From Selaginella tamariscina (Eukaryota; Streptophyta; Lycopodiopsida; Selaginellales; Selaginellaceae): DNA of 64,000 nt. Positions within the stretch are counted from its first letter, which is position 1, and each line of letters opens with the position of its first letter. Below the pieces are notes generated by a model. The model was not told the DNA's origin. It was given only the letters and a program-made list of their open reading frames with translations, and searched no databases. The position numbers were made by a program, and so were the translations under genes. The stretch lies in assembly GCA_003024785.1 (NCBI GenBank), contig PUQB01000045.1, positions 62,001 through 126,000 on the forward strand. Direction: 5' to 3'. Shown in pieces: positions 21,270 through 32,309 of the stretch.

Positions 21270-22230
21270 ACATTCCCCTCAATGATCAAGAGCTCAAGGA
21301 GTTTGCCTTGTTAGACATTGGTGCAAATGCATGCTTCATGGATGACACTCAGCATGGTATTCTGGTTGTTGAAGTTGAAGCATGCAGTTCCTGTAAAGGT
21401 TGCAGATGGTCGTTTGATTGCTTCTGGCGTAGTTACCATGCTACACAACCTTTCTCTTGCACTCATGACACATTCAATTGTTTCGATTTTCTTCAACTTG
21501 ATCAAGACTCGGACAACTCTCATCGTTTTGGGCATGTTATGGTTCGTGATTGCAAATACTCAAATCAACTAAAGGTCTAGGACGCTCATGTTTTCCTCTC
21601 CGGCAGCCAGGATCAATCTTGTACCTTTCTGCGTGCAGGATATGACTTTAGTGTTTAAGGCAGTACAAGCTACAGGATTGACCGTGCCTGTTCCTGTATC
21701 AATGTTGAAGATTCCTCCTTAACAGGATTCACCTCATGTCAGTTCGTCACACATCCGTAGGCTCTCTCTACTCCTGTAAGTTCACGAATTCTTGTATAGG
21801 GTTCTTCCAATCCTGTATCAATGTCGAAGGTTCCTCCTCAACAGGATCCACCTCCTGTCAGTTTGTCAGCACATTCGCAGCTCTTTTCACTCATGTGCAT
21901 TCACAGACTTCTATACAAGATTCTTCCAATCCTGTACATTCGTCAACATCCGCACAGGTTTTCCCCAATCCTACCTCTTTTCATTACTCTGCTTCTGTTC
22001 CATCCCCCAAGATCCTTCTCTTCTTTTTTACAGCTCCCTCCTTCTCCTCTCCGAGTTCTTACCACTACATGCATGAACTTGCCACTGATCCTGCTCCTTT
22101 CACCTCTTTCTTTCAAGTAACTCCTACGTCCTCTTTTACCTTCTCCTGTATCTGACTCTCTGTTTTTCAATCTCCTTCTCCTCCTACTTCTTCCTTACCA
22201 TCCAAGTATCACTCCTTCAGATTTTTGATA
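21270..22230 (+). pseudogene. Element B protease and Ser/Pro-rich linker
   Basis: FALLDIGANACFMDD at about 21,305-21,345 is the retropepsin-like site. The following ~600 bases encode Ser/Thr/Pro-rich sequence in several frames, a common linker between protease and RT in this family. Confidence 0.65.
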
Positions 22231-22249
22231 AGCACAAGGCTGCAGTTCT

Positions 22250-23500
22250 TCCTTTCATAGTCCTACGTGTCCTATTGATCTTGCGGAAGGAAAGACTCCA
22301 CCGTTCGGACCGATTTATGCACTGTCACTACAGTTGGAGGTTCTTCGCCAGTACATCGAGGACAACTTGGCATCCAGCTTCATTCGTCACTCCCCTGCAG
22401 GAGCCTATCTTCTTTGTCAAGAAAAAGGATGGGAGTTTGCATTTGGTTGTGGACTATAGGGGTTTGAATCAAGTCACCATCGGAATCGGTACCCATTGCC
22501 ATTGATCCTGGAACTTCTCGATCGGCTACGAGGAGCAAAGGTGTTCACGAAGATCGACTTACGAGGGGCCTACAACCTTGTACATTCGTCCAGGCGATGA
22601 GTGGAAGACTGCCTTTCGTACAAGGTATGGACATTTGAGTACACGGTGATGCCTTTCGGACTTACCAATGCCCCACCGTGTTCCAACACATGGTGAACGA
22701 CATCTTTCGTGACTTCTTGGACCAGTTTGTGGTGATCTACCTGACGACATTTTGATTTTCTCCAAGGACCAGGCACATGACAAGCATGTACGACTAGTTT
22801 ACAGAAGCTTCGCGAGCATGGCCTGTATGCAAAGTTGGAGAAGTTTTTTCGATAGGGATTCTGTGGAGTTCTTGGGCTACATCTCTCTGGCATTTCCATG
22901 GACATGCACAAGGTGAAGACATCGTGGAGTGGGAGAGGCCCAAGTCTGTACGAGACATACAATGTTTCCTTGGCTTTGCAAACTTCTACAGGCGATTCAT
23001 ACAGGACTTCTCCAAGCGTGTACTTCCACTCACGAAACTCACAAGCGCACAGGGATTTTCTCTTGGTCGACAAGGGGAACATGCATTCACAGCACTAAGG
23101 AGCCTTCACGACAGCTCCAATTTTAACACATCCTGATCCTTCTCATTCCTTCTTCGTTGAAGCAGATGCTCGACTTTGCAATAGGTTCTATCCTATCACA
23201 AGTTGGAGAAGACAAGTTACTCCATCTGTAGCTTTTCACTCTCGTAAGTTCCTTTCAGCGGAGATCAATTACGAGATTCATGACAAGGAACTCAAGGCCA
23301 TTGTGGATTGTTCGAGGAGTGGCGGCACTTCCTGGAAGGTGTTGCGCATCTATACAAGTTCTTACGGATCACAAGACCTAGAGTTTTTCAAATGGCTCAA
23401 GTTCTCAGTCGGTGACAGGCTAGGTGGGCGGAATTCTTATCACATTTTGATTTTGTCATCGTTTACAGGCCTGGTTTTCGGAATAGCAAAGCAGATGCAT
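22250..23500 (+). pseudogene. Element B reverse transcriptase and RNase H
   Basis: RT motifs are visible in pieces: [20 protein letters not shown], the FGLTNAP-type block near 22,655, and the connection [20 protein letters not shown] at about 22,930. RNase H sequence (HSRKFLSAEINYEIHDKEL) follows at about 23,240. Confidence 0.85.
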
Positions 23501-23559
23501 TGTCTAGGTGCTCTTACCTTGCATCAACCCCGGGCGATCTTGCATATAACTATCAAAAG

Positions 23560-24700
23560 TAAGTGTTGGCAAAGAATGTGTTCTCACACATTAGTCCTGA
23601 CATCCAAGCTCCTCTTCTTCCAATTCCCGTACAGACTACAGGTTGTTTACCATACAGGACAGACTCCTGTACTGGGAAGGTCTCCTATACATTCATGTTG
23701 GTGTTTATAGGACTCATGTGGTACATGATTGTCATGATACCCGGCTACATGACATTTGGTGTGGCCAAGACAATTGAGTTGGTGACTCGCGAGGTTTTGT
23801 GGAAGAGTTTGTACGGAGTTGTGACACTTGCAACAGGTCGAAGATGTCTCATCACGCGCCCTTTAGTCTTCTTCGTCCTCTTCCTGTTCCCTCTGCTCCC
23901 TGGAGGTCCATTTTTATGGATTTCCTCACATATCTTCCTCCTTGTGGATTTGATGCAATTCTTGTGGTGGTTGACCATTTCACCAAACAAGTTCATTTCC
24001 TACCATGTAACAAGACGGCTATAGGCCAGGCAATTGCTGAGTTAGTGATCCGCAAAGTGTTCCGACATCATGGTCTTCCTGAGAGCAGTGTTCTGATCGA
24101 GGTCCACAATTCATGTCCAGATTTTGGAGAGAACTTCTCCGGAGTTTACAAGTTAAAGTGGATCTTTCTTTAGGATATCATTCGCAAACAGATGGGCAGT
24201 CAGAACGCACGATTCAAACCTTGGAGTAGTATCTTTGCTTCTTTATCAGTTACCAACAAGACAACTGGTTGGACCTTCTTCCTATGGCGGAGTTTGCCTA
24301 CAACAACTCTATTTACGCATCTACCGGCCAGACACCTTTCTTCGCTCTTATAGGCTACCATCCACATTTTGACTTTGCTTCTCATGCTTCTTCTTCTTTC
24401 GCTCCTGCAATACAGGATCGTCTCCAGCATCTTTATCAGGTACAGGATGATCTCCAAGTTCATCTTCAGAAGGCACAAGAATGGTACAAGCGTCATGCTG
24501 ATACTCATTGTTAGCCGGCACCTGCATACAAGATTGGTGATCTCGTGTGGCTTCTTTGTCAGCATATTCACACTAACAAACCTTCTTTTAAGTTGGATTT
24601 TCAACGATTGGGCCCTTACTGGATTGCAGCTGAGGTCAATCCTGTAGCTTTCCGACTAAAGCTACCATCTACTGTGAAACTTCATCACGTGTTTCACACC
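23560..24700 (+). pseudogene. Element B integrase
   Basis: Contains VEEFVRSCDTCNRSKMSHHA (Zn-binding), a core with SIFMDFLTYLPP near 23,910, MAEFAYNNSIYASTGQTPFF at about 24,285, and KLHHVFHTSLLEPY near 24,680. Confidence 0.87.
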
Positions 24701-24749
24701 TCTTTGTTGGAACCGTATCATCCTTTTTCTCTTCCTGGATGTGCTTCTT

Positions 24750-24920
24750 CTCCTCCCCCTCTTGTGGTTATTAACGATGAACTTAAGTATGAAGTTGCAG
24801 CCATCCTTGATTCTCATCTTCATCACCGCCAACTTCAATACTTGGTGGATTGAAAAGGTTATTTGCCTACCGATCGCACTTAGGAACCTGCATCCAATTT
24901 ACTCCATGCTTCTTCCAAGG
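24750..24920 (+). pseudogene. Element B chromodomain
   Basis: YEVAAILDSHLHHRQLQYLVD at 24,789-24,851, followed by a degenerate GYLPTDRT-like stretch. Matches the chromodomain of element A. Confidence 0.85.
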
Positions 24921-24996
24921 TTGCTGCCTTCCATCAACGTTATCCTACTAAACCAAGTCTCAGGACTCGTGGAACTCGTCCTTAGGGAGGAAGTGC

Positions 24997-25445
24997 TGTC
25001 ATGACCCAATACAGGATACAGGATAGAGGATATGGGATACAAGATATGCCTACAGACCCAATACAGGATACAGGATATAGGATACGGGATACAGAATATG
25101 CCTACAGGATATGCCTACATGATATACCTACAGGATATGCTTACAGGATATACCTACAAGATAAGGGACACCATTTTTAGCTCATGACTAGATTAGCTCT
25201 TGGAGTATATTTTTAGCTCATGCCTAGATTAGCTCTTGGACTTGTGAGCATAAAAGCTCCTACCTAATTATTGTACAATCAGTTATTATCAACACTAGTC
25301 ATTCTACAATCATTCTTGTCTTGTTCTTGTCTTACTCGCTTTCTGTTCTAGTCTTGTTCCTAGTTCTTGTCTTGCTCTTGTTTTGTTTCTAGTCCTTGTC
25401 CTGCTCCTGAGTCAAGCCTCATTGCTCTTGGATCATGGCTTGACA
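24997..25445 (+). repeat. 3' LTR of element B
   Basis: 449 bp, preceded by the purine-rich tract agggaggaagtgc. It contains the ATAAAAG box (25,250) and the R segment 25,279-25,295, then ends tggcttgaca. Confidence 0.92.
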
Positions 25446-25476
25446 GCCGAAGCCAATAATAAAATATGAGCGGAAT

Positions 25477-25860
25477 TGTTTTAGTAAAGAAAAAAAAAAA
25501 AAAAGAATACTAATTAGTAAGTATTTAAAAGCGATTGGCCAACAACTAGTATTGAACCGAAATGTTGAAACCCTAACTATAGCCTTCTTTATATACTAGG
25601 GCCTGGCATCTTTGGACCACCGGTATAAATTTAAATCTGGACCTCTAGTTTTGGATATGAATATGGACCTTTGGTTTTTGATTTGAATTTGGACCTCTAG
25701 TTCTGGATCTGAAACTGAACCATCAACCCCTTATCCTAGAATATTCTAATGTTGGCATACACTAGCATCAACATCAACTTAGAATATTAGAAAAGAATAT
25801 TCTAATGTTGGCATATACCAACATCAACATCAACTCAGCATATTTTGGTGGTTCATGACA
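25477..25860 (-). repeat. 3' LTR of element C
   Basis: The outer boundary is approximate. It contains a TATATAAA box (plus 25,588-25,595) and, about 31 nt downstream on the minus strand, CATTTCGGTTCAAT (plus 25,551-25,564), very like the R segment of element G. Two ~55-bp repeats with gaatattctaatgttggcat lie at 25,740-25,840. Confidence 0.7.
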
Positions 25861-25893
25861 CCATCCCCCCTCTTCAGCAATGAGTTCCATGAG

Positions 25894-26193
25894 TTAGACC
25901 AAAGTGGGATCCATGCTTGTTTGGGTACTAAGCATGGAATGTGGCAATGACTTGTTGAGCATTACCCAAGTGCTCCTAGGTTCCCAAGTGTGATCATTAG
26001 GAGAGTAACCAGTCCAATCAACAAGGTAATAAAACTTACCATGAAGGAACTTAGAGTCCAAAATAGCATGAACATCATATTCGGGTTTACTATTAAGTTC
26101 AACAGGTGGTGGCAATGGCATAGTACGTCTAGGAATGGTACTAGGTGTATATGACTCAAGAACAGAAACATGGGAAACTAAGTGGATCTTCAT
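25894..26193 (-). pseudogene. Element C chromodomain
   Basis: YDVHAILDSKFLHGKFYYLV followed by DWTGYSPNDHTWEP, a near-canonical chromodomain, preceded by the SHVSVLESY integrase tail. Confidence 0.9.
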
Positions 26194-26359
26194 GGTAGAG
26201 GGAAGCTGAAGATGGAATGCAACCTCGTTGACCTTACCGACGATTGGAAATGGTCTAAGGTGTTGATAGCTGAGTTTCTAAGATGATCAAGTGGTTCATA
26301 AACTTCATTGAATGAGCCAAACCCACAGTTTGACAATGTCAGTCAGCAGCTACCTTGTG

Positions 26360-27420
26360 AGAGGCTTGGGCTTAGTGGAGGTGATGAGCCAACTTCTTAT
26401 GAATAAATTGAAGGTGGTTAAGGAAATCTTCTGCTGATGGGTTGATCGAAACTTCAACATGAGTATGCAATGACCAACGAGGATGCTGACCATCAAAGAA
26501 CGGGGATTGACCTATAGAAGCATGCACCGAGTTGTTGTACGCAAACTTTGCAAGGGGCAAGAGATTGACCTAATTGTTGCTAAAGCATCAAAGGTACTGC
26601 TTCAAGGTCTGAATGGTACGTTCAGATTGACCATCAATTTATGGATGATACCTTGAGGATAACTTGCACTCAATGTCAAAAGCTGGAGAAGTCGCTTCCA
26701 AAACTTGGCAAACTGAGGGCCACAATTGATGATGATATTGTTGGGCAAACCATGCAGTTGAAAATCTCCTTAAGCACCAGTTCCACTGTCTCCTCACTTG
26801 TGATGAACTTTGTGCATGGGAGAAAATGAGCCATTTTGGAGAATCAATCCACCACAATTAAAGCTGCATCAAACCTCTTCAATCGAGGAAGGTCAATTAT
26901 GAAGTCCATAAAAATTGACTTTTAAGGAATAGTTAGAATCAACAATGGCTAAAGCAACCCATATGGATGATGGCAAGGGGCCTTAAACCGACAACAAACA
27001 TCACAAGTGCAAATGAAGTCTGCAACGTGCCTTTGAAGTTGGGGCCATCAATACTCTCGAGTAACCAACTCAAATGTCTTATGGGTGCCGAAATGTCCAG
27101 TAACAAGACTATCATGACAATCTTGTAACACTCAAAGATGACATGGGCCATCTGGAACGTAAACAAGATTGTTGTAAAGTAACAATCCATCATGGAATTT
27201 GAATTGATTGTAGTTACCCAAGGTTGTATTGGGAACTAGAGCTCGAAGCTCTATTAGGAGCAATATGGTTCATAACATCTTGAGCAACTGGATTTGTTGG
27301 TAGTGCTACACAAACCATGTCAAGAATGTTAGAATCTACAAAGCTTGCAACACCTCAATAACCATCAACTTCAACCAGCCTGATCCTAGAAGAACCTGTC
27401 ATTGTTGGCCAAACACCGGG
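26360..27420 (-). pseudogene. Element C integrase
   Basis: [21 protein letters not shown] at 26,500-26,560 is the conserved C-terminal core block. Higher coordinates hold the degenerate catalytic core and HHCC region (CDVCCR-like near 26,990). Confidence 0.75.
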
Positions 27421-27429
27421 TCACCAGGA

Positions 27430-28640
27430 TGAGGAGCCAAGTAGGACCATCGGGACAAAGTATTTGCTTTACCCTATTGCAAACTTGGTCGATACGTAAT
27501 AACAAAGTTGAACTGTGATAAGAACCAGGCCCAACAAAATTGTTGACAACTCAAAACTCGTGCCAATTGGAAGTATATGAGATTCTTCTGGTTATTGTAT
27601 ACTATGACTTGGTGTGATGAACCCTCCAAGAAGTGCCTCTATTCTTCAAATGAATCCACAATAGTTAAAAGCTCTTTATCATGTACCTCATAATTAATCT
27701 CTAGTGCGAGAAACTTGTGGGAGTGAAATGCTACCGAGTGGAATTGACCATCTTCACTGACCTGGGACAGGATGCTACCCAATGCAAAGTTTGATGCATC
27801 AGCCTTGATGATAAAAGGTCTGGCAAGATTTGGATGAGCCAAGAGTGGAGCAACAGTGAAAGCTTGTTTTAAGACATTGAAGTCAGATTTCGCCTCTGGT
27901 GTCCACATAAATGGCTTGTTCTTCCGCGTGAGTTTGGTGAGTGGTAGAATAATTTTGTAGTCCTTGATGAACTTGCGGTAGAAGTTGGTAAAGCTGAGGA
28001 AAACTTCTTTTGGCGAGACAATGTACCCCAGGACCCCACATGATCTTGCTCAAAATTGCACTTCTCAAGCTTGGCAAAAAGGCCATGGTCACACAACTTT
28101 TGCAATACCTATCAAACATGCTTCTCATGCTTCTCCAATGTTTTGGAATATACGAGAATGTCGTCAAGGTACAAAATCACAAACATGTCCAAGAAGTTGA
28201 GGAAGATGTTGTTGGCCATGTGTTGAAAAACAGCTGGTGCATTGGTGAGACCAAACAACATCACCGTACTCAAAATGTCGGTACCATGTGTGAAATGCAA
28301 TCTTCCACTCATCCCTTGGGTAGATCCTAACTAAGTTATATGCACCTCAAAGGTCAATCTTGGTGAAGTATTTGGCCCCGGCAAGACGCTCCACAGACTC
28401 GATATTAGTGGTATGGGATACCGATTTCACACCGTTACCTTGTTGAGGTCATGATAATCCACTATCAAATGCAATGAGCCATCTTTCTTTCTGACAAAGA
28501 AGATGGGTGCACCAGTTGGAGACTTTGAGTGTTGGATGAACCTAGTCAAAAGGTTTTTCTCAATGTACACCCGCAATACCTCAAGCTCTGCTAGAGAAAG
28601 TCAGTAAATCAGTCCCCAAGGGGGTTGAGCACCTTCCACC
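27430..28640 (-). pseudogene. Element C reverse transcriptase and RNase H
   Basis: RNase H: PFIIKADASNFALGSILSQ and INYEVHDKELLTIVDSFEE (27,639-27,908). RT: VMLFGLTNAPAVFQHMANNI and the catalytic YLDDILVYSKTLE box (28,112-28,312). Confidence 0.9.
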
Positions 28641-28995
28641 AAATCAGGGACAATCATATGGTCGATGTTCTGGAAGTTTACTGGCTTTGACCTTGTCAAA
28701 GACGTCAATAAACTCATTGTACTTAGCTGGTAAATGACTTGAGATTTACTTGGGCTGGACTTGATGCTAGGGTGATAGCTATAGCAAAAATTGATGAAAG
28801 ATCCTGCTTACCTTCTTGGATGAATTCATCTAACAAGATCGTGAAAACTCACAAAGGTTCCAAAGTTGGATCTAGAGAGTTGGAAACCTCAACCTCTCTT
28901 GGCAAATTAAAAAATCGTTGGCGCCAGTCGATGGTCGGATTGTGCATCTTGAACCACAATGTACCAAGGATAACTAGATACTCAGGACTGCTGAT

Positions 28996-30215
28996 CATGT
29001 TGAAAAAGATTCTCATCTATGGAGGGGATTCAATTAGATGTTTACTTCGAGGATCTTAATACTCATCAAGTAGGTTTATTTGCAACAAATATTGCTTCAC
29101 AATACAAAACATTCACAAGTGAAGCAATCTTCTCAACTCTTATTAAAGAAGAACATAACAACATTATTAGGGAGATTGAGAGGGTGGCTCGGTTCCAGGT
29201 TCTTTACAGATCGTGTTCAATTTACTTAGGAATCTTCGGAAGCTAAAAGAGTGTGCCAAGAACACTAGAACAACTGCAGTTGGGGCTCACATATGTTGAT
29301 TCTGACCGCAAAAGAAAGTAATATGTCGTTTTGTCAGTTTTACCAATGACATCTCATGCTATAATAAGCCACAAAGAAATGATGTTGGATGATAAGATTT
29401 ACGAGTGTAAAGTTAAGTATTGCATCTTTAACCCCAACTTCAATTATAGGCCACTCGACCAAGAACTTGTAATTAAGCTCATGGAGAAGATGAAGGACGA
29501 CAATTCTTACATTGTTCCACATAATGCTATTTTGTGCCCATACTATGAAAGAAAGAAAGGCACTGAGATAGTATGGGTGACAACACAAGAACAAATCACG
29601 AAGATCTAGACGGAGAATAAAAAATTAATAAGGTACTATATTATTAGTGGCCAACACACAATAATGGTAACTCAATGACTTCTTGATGAACACAATAAAG
29701 GAACGATGATAACAAAACTTTCTGAGCATACCCATGAGAAACTGACAAAAAGATCAGCATTTTTAACAAAGCCGAATCTCACAACCGAGCAGTATCATAA
29801 GCTATCAGTGGAATGGGACACTACCGATACCAATGACTACAACAACAAAATACGGGAGAAGTTCAAACACATGCAATCCATGTGGGAAACTCTTGGGTAG
29901 TTGCAAAGAGCTATTGCAGGGAGAGAACAAAGTGCGGAATACTGGGTAAGAAAATCGTTTTGGCCAAATTTATCTCGCTAGTATATTAATCTATTACTTT
30001 TTCATCTGTAATGAGCCGAAGAAATTGCAGTAGTTGATTTTACCCAAGTGGGCAGGAAGGAAACATCCTTCCTAATGATGTTGATTTTTTGCCCCAAGGA
30101 CAAGGTCTTTGCCAAATGGGTAGGAATCATAGAATTGTTCATAAAAGGAACATTGAAGAAAAAGCAGACAAGTGAAGAGGAGCCTTCTGAAAAGTCTGCA
30201 AAGAAACTCAATAAG
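28996..30215 (+). pseudogene. ParB-like-fold protein remnant (GQHT type), degenerate
   Basis: Not a known housekeeping gene. A frame at 29,331-29,609 reads CKVKYCIFNPNFNYRPLDQE, then LVIKLMEKMKDDNSYIVPHN, and shortly after (near 29,645) YYIISGQHTIMVTQ. This order (an I-x-P/N-x-x-NYR-x-LD start, a helix, then a GQH motif where ParB/sulfiredoxin folds have GERR or DGQHR) suggests a ParB/Srx-type domain. Upstream 29,019-29,246 (EGIQLDVYFEDLNTHQ) and downstream 29,706-29,900 (LTTEQYHKLSVEWDTTD) and 30,048-30,230 look like parts of the same protein. Stops separate the pieces. I recall moss and lycophyte repeat-borne ORFs of this kind. It could also be an unrelated captured gene. Confidence 0.38.
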
Positions 30216-30921
30216 ACTCATGTCCCTTGACCCTAGCTGAAAAGCAACGTTGTAGGGTCCATGGTTTGTGTTTTTATTGTGGTGGTCCTGGTCATATTGT
30301 AGTCAACTGCCCAAACAAACCAAGACGCATGATCAACCACGTTCACCCTGCAAATCTTGAACCCATCATGATCAATCATGTTCACCTCGAAAGCCTTTGA
30401 GCCGAAGCAACAATTTTAAAGTTCTGAGCAAGTTAAATTAGGAGTTAAACGAGTAAGTCCAACCAAAATAAGAGCCATTTGGTTGGATAATCCCAAACAT
30501 AAAGAGTCCTTACAAACAACTGGCTTCATTCCGTCATCATGCTGGACTCTAGAGCCAATGCTTGCTTCATGGATCATACCTTTGCATGTAGACACTTTAT
30601 TTCCTTGAGGAAGCTCATGTACCAAGTCCTTGTCTTAGTCGTGGATTCTCATCATGTGGCATCCGATGATGTTGTTGAGGAGTCTAAGCCCAATCAGGTG
30701 ACCTCGGGAGATACTTCTTGCGGCTTTCATTTAGTTAAAGAAGAACTCCATGGTTGACATCATTAGTGAACACGTGAACGTCATAATTCACAAGCTGACA
30801 GAACCACCCGAGGTTCTTGTCGTATCTGGTGTCCTCCGGATCCGAGAACGTGACATTGGATGGAACAAGGTATATATTTCGAGCATCGTTCAATCTCAAT
30901 TCGCAACCTACTCTCGGGTGC
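30216..30921 (+). mobile_element. Ty3/gypsy gag-protease fragment (element H)
   Basis: LTLAEKQRCRVHGLCFYCGG plus PGHIVVNCPNK (about 30,230-30,325) is a gag zinc knuckle. LDSRANACFMDHTFACRH at 30,542 onward is the protease site region, close to that of element B. It is a short fossil ending where element F is inserted; its orientation is opposite to element C. Confidence 0.75.
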
Positions 30922-31130
30922 TGTTACGACCCGTATAACGAATCAAAGAATATTCTCCAGAAAGGTATAAGCTAGAATATTCTTAAAGAGCTATACCTAG
31001 ATCTAAGAGAATTAAGGGCACACTAAGATTGGAAGCCTTTTGGAGAGCAGTGTGTGGAGACTAGAGACAGCTCAGGGGAGGTCGGGTGGTTTTGTGAGGG
31101 TCTCTAGTTTGTACGTAGTGGTGCCTAACA
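30922..31130 (+). repeat. 5' LTR of element F
   Basis: 209 bp, TGTTACGACCCG to GTGCCTAACA. It contains two AGAATATTC motifs about 27 bp apart. Confidence 0.95.
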
Positions 31131-31132
31131 AT

Positions 31133-31148
31133 TGGTATCGGAGGCAAG
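31133..31148 (+). promoter_or_regulatory. tRNA-type primer-binding site of element F
   Basis: TGGTATCGGAGGC starts two bases after the LTR and resembles the initiator-Met-tRNA site TGGTATCAGAGC. It contrasts with the self-complementary sites of A, B and G. Confidence 0.8.
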
Positions 31149-31399
31149 GTTCGAGATGAGTGCCTGGTGGGAAGGGATAATACCACCTGTTTGGAGACAT
31201 TGGACACTAAAAGGCAAATTGTCCAAGGAGAAACAAGCCCAAGGGCAAAAGTTTCAATGGCAACAAGGACAAGTAGACGCATAAGAAGCTTTAGGAGATG
31301 GAGCGTGGAGAGGAGCACAAAGGAGACTTCTCTAAACCACAAGGTAAATTTCTATTTGTTCTTGCTCAATAGGTAAACTACATGGCACGGGAGGAGTCA

Positions 31400-31520
31400 C
31401 ACACACGTGCTATTGTGGTGGAGGGACGACTGGTGAGCGTCCAGTGCGAGTCCTTATGGATAGCATGATTAGCGATAACTTTGTGTCAACAAAGTTAGTG
31501 GAGGAGTGCAGCTTGCCCAC
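31400..31520 (+). pseudogene. Element F protease-like segment
   Basis: One frame near 31,455 reads DSMISDNFVSTKLVEECSLP, resembling the gypsy protease motif DSGATHNFIS. Confidence 0.5.
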
Positions 31521-32070
31521 GAAGACTGTGCTCAATACAAATTTGAAGGCTCAACTATCACACAGAGCTACAGTGCTTGTGTGGAGGAGTTACAGTTGAG
31601 GTTGGCAAAACCCAGCTGGTGGAGCTGCGCGAAGAGCCTCAATACGAGATTGAGGGCTCAGCTATCACACAGAGCTACATTGCTTGTGTGGAGGAGTTAC
31701 AGCTGTAGGTTGGCAAAACCCAGCTGGTGGAGCTGCATGAAGATGTGCCTCAATACGAGATTGAGGGCTCAGCTATCACACAGAGCTACAGTGCTTGTGT
31801 GGAGGAGTTACAGCTGTAGGTTGGCAAAACCCAGCTGGTGGAGCTGCACGAAGACTGTGCCTCAATACGAGATTGAGGGCTCAGCTATCACACAGAGCTA
31901 CAGTGCTTGTGTGGAGGAGTTACAGCTGTAGGTTGGCAAAACCCAGCTGGTGGAGCTGAACGAAGACTGTGCCTCAATACGAGATTGAGGGCTTAGTTGT
32001 CACACAGAGCTAAATTGCTTGTGTGGAGGAGTTACAGCTAGAGGTTGGCAAAACCCAGCTGGTGGAGACT
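31500..32070 (+). repeat. Five tandem ~118-bp units inside element F
   Basis: Each unit contains atcacacagagctacagtgc, then tgtggaggagttacagctg and ggcaaaacccagctggtgg. One plus frame (31,506-31,931) stays open through four units by virtue of the repetition. Confidence 0.9.
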
Positions 32071-32309
32071 TTCTTTCTTGCGAAGCTAGTGCGTGTGGAT
32101 CCTAAGATCTAGTGGAGCACCAAGCACATGAAGCTTGAGTATAGTGAAGTGAAAGACACTTGGTTTGGAACAAAGCTTGAGTCTCCAAACAAGTTCTTTT
32201 ACTGTCACCTTGAGCAAAGCTGTTGTGCGAGGAGTTTGCTGACGTCTTCCCTCCGAGCTACCTCATGGCTACCACATGCAAGAGGTGTGGAGCTGGAATA
32301 GGGTACGAA

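Larger units (their letters stand above)
19802..25445 (+). mobile_element. Ty3/gypsy chromovirus B, full span
   Basis: The LTRs are 19,802-20,130 and 24,997-25,445. The perfect duplication GCCGA lies at 19,797-19,801 and 25,446-25,450. Order on the plus strand: gag, CCHC knuckle, protease, RT, RNase H, integrase, chromodomain. The coding region has many breaks and the LTRs have diverged, so it is older than A. Protein motifs show that A and B are related. Confidence 0.93.
25477..28995 (-). mobile_element. Ty3/gypsy chromovirus C, partial
   Basis: Minus-strand element: 3' LTR at about 25,477-25,860 (TGTCATGAACC start after the purine tract aagaggggggatgg), then, reading upward, chromodomain, integrase, RNase H and RT. 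The coding match fades near 28,995, where the ParB-like segment begins on the other strand. No 5' LTR was found. It has many breaks and is an old fossil. Confidence 0.85.

Noticed and set aside
21736-22170. Ser/Phe-rich overlapping frames as a separate gene
   Set aside because: They fall in the protease-RT linker of element B.
31506-31931. Novel repeat protein
   Set aside because: The open frame results from a ~118-bp tandem array inside element F and has no start context or conserved family.
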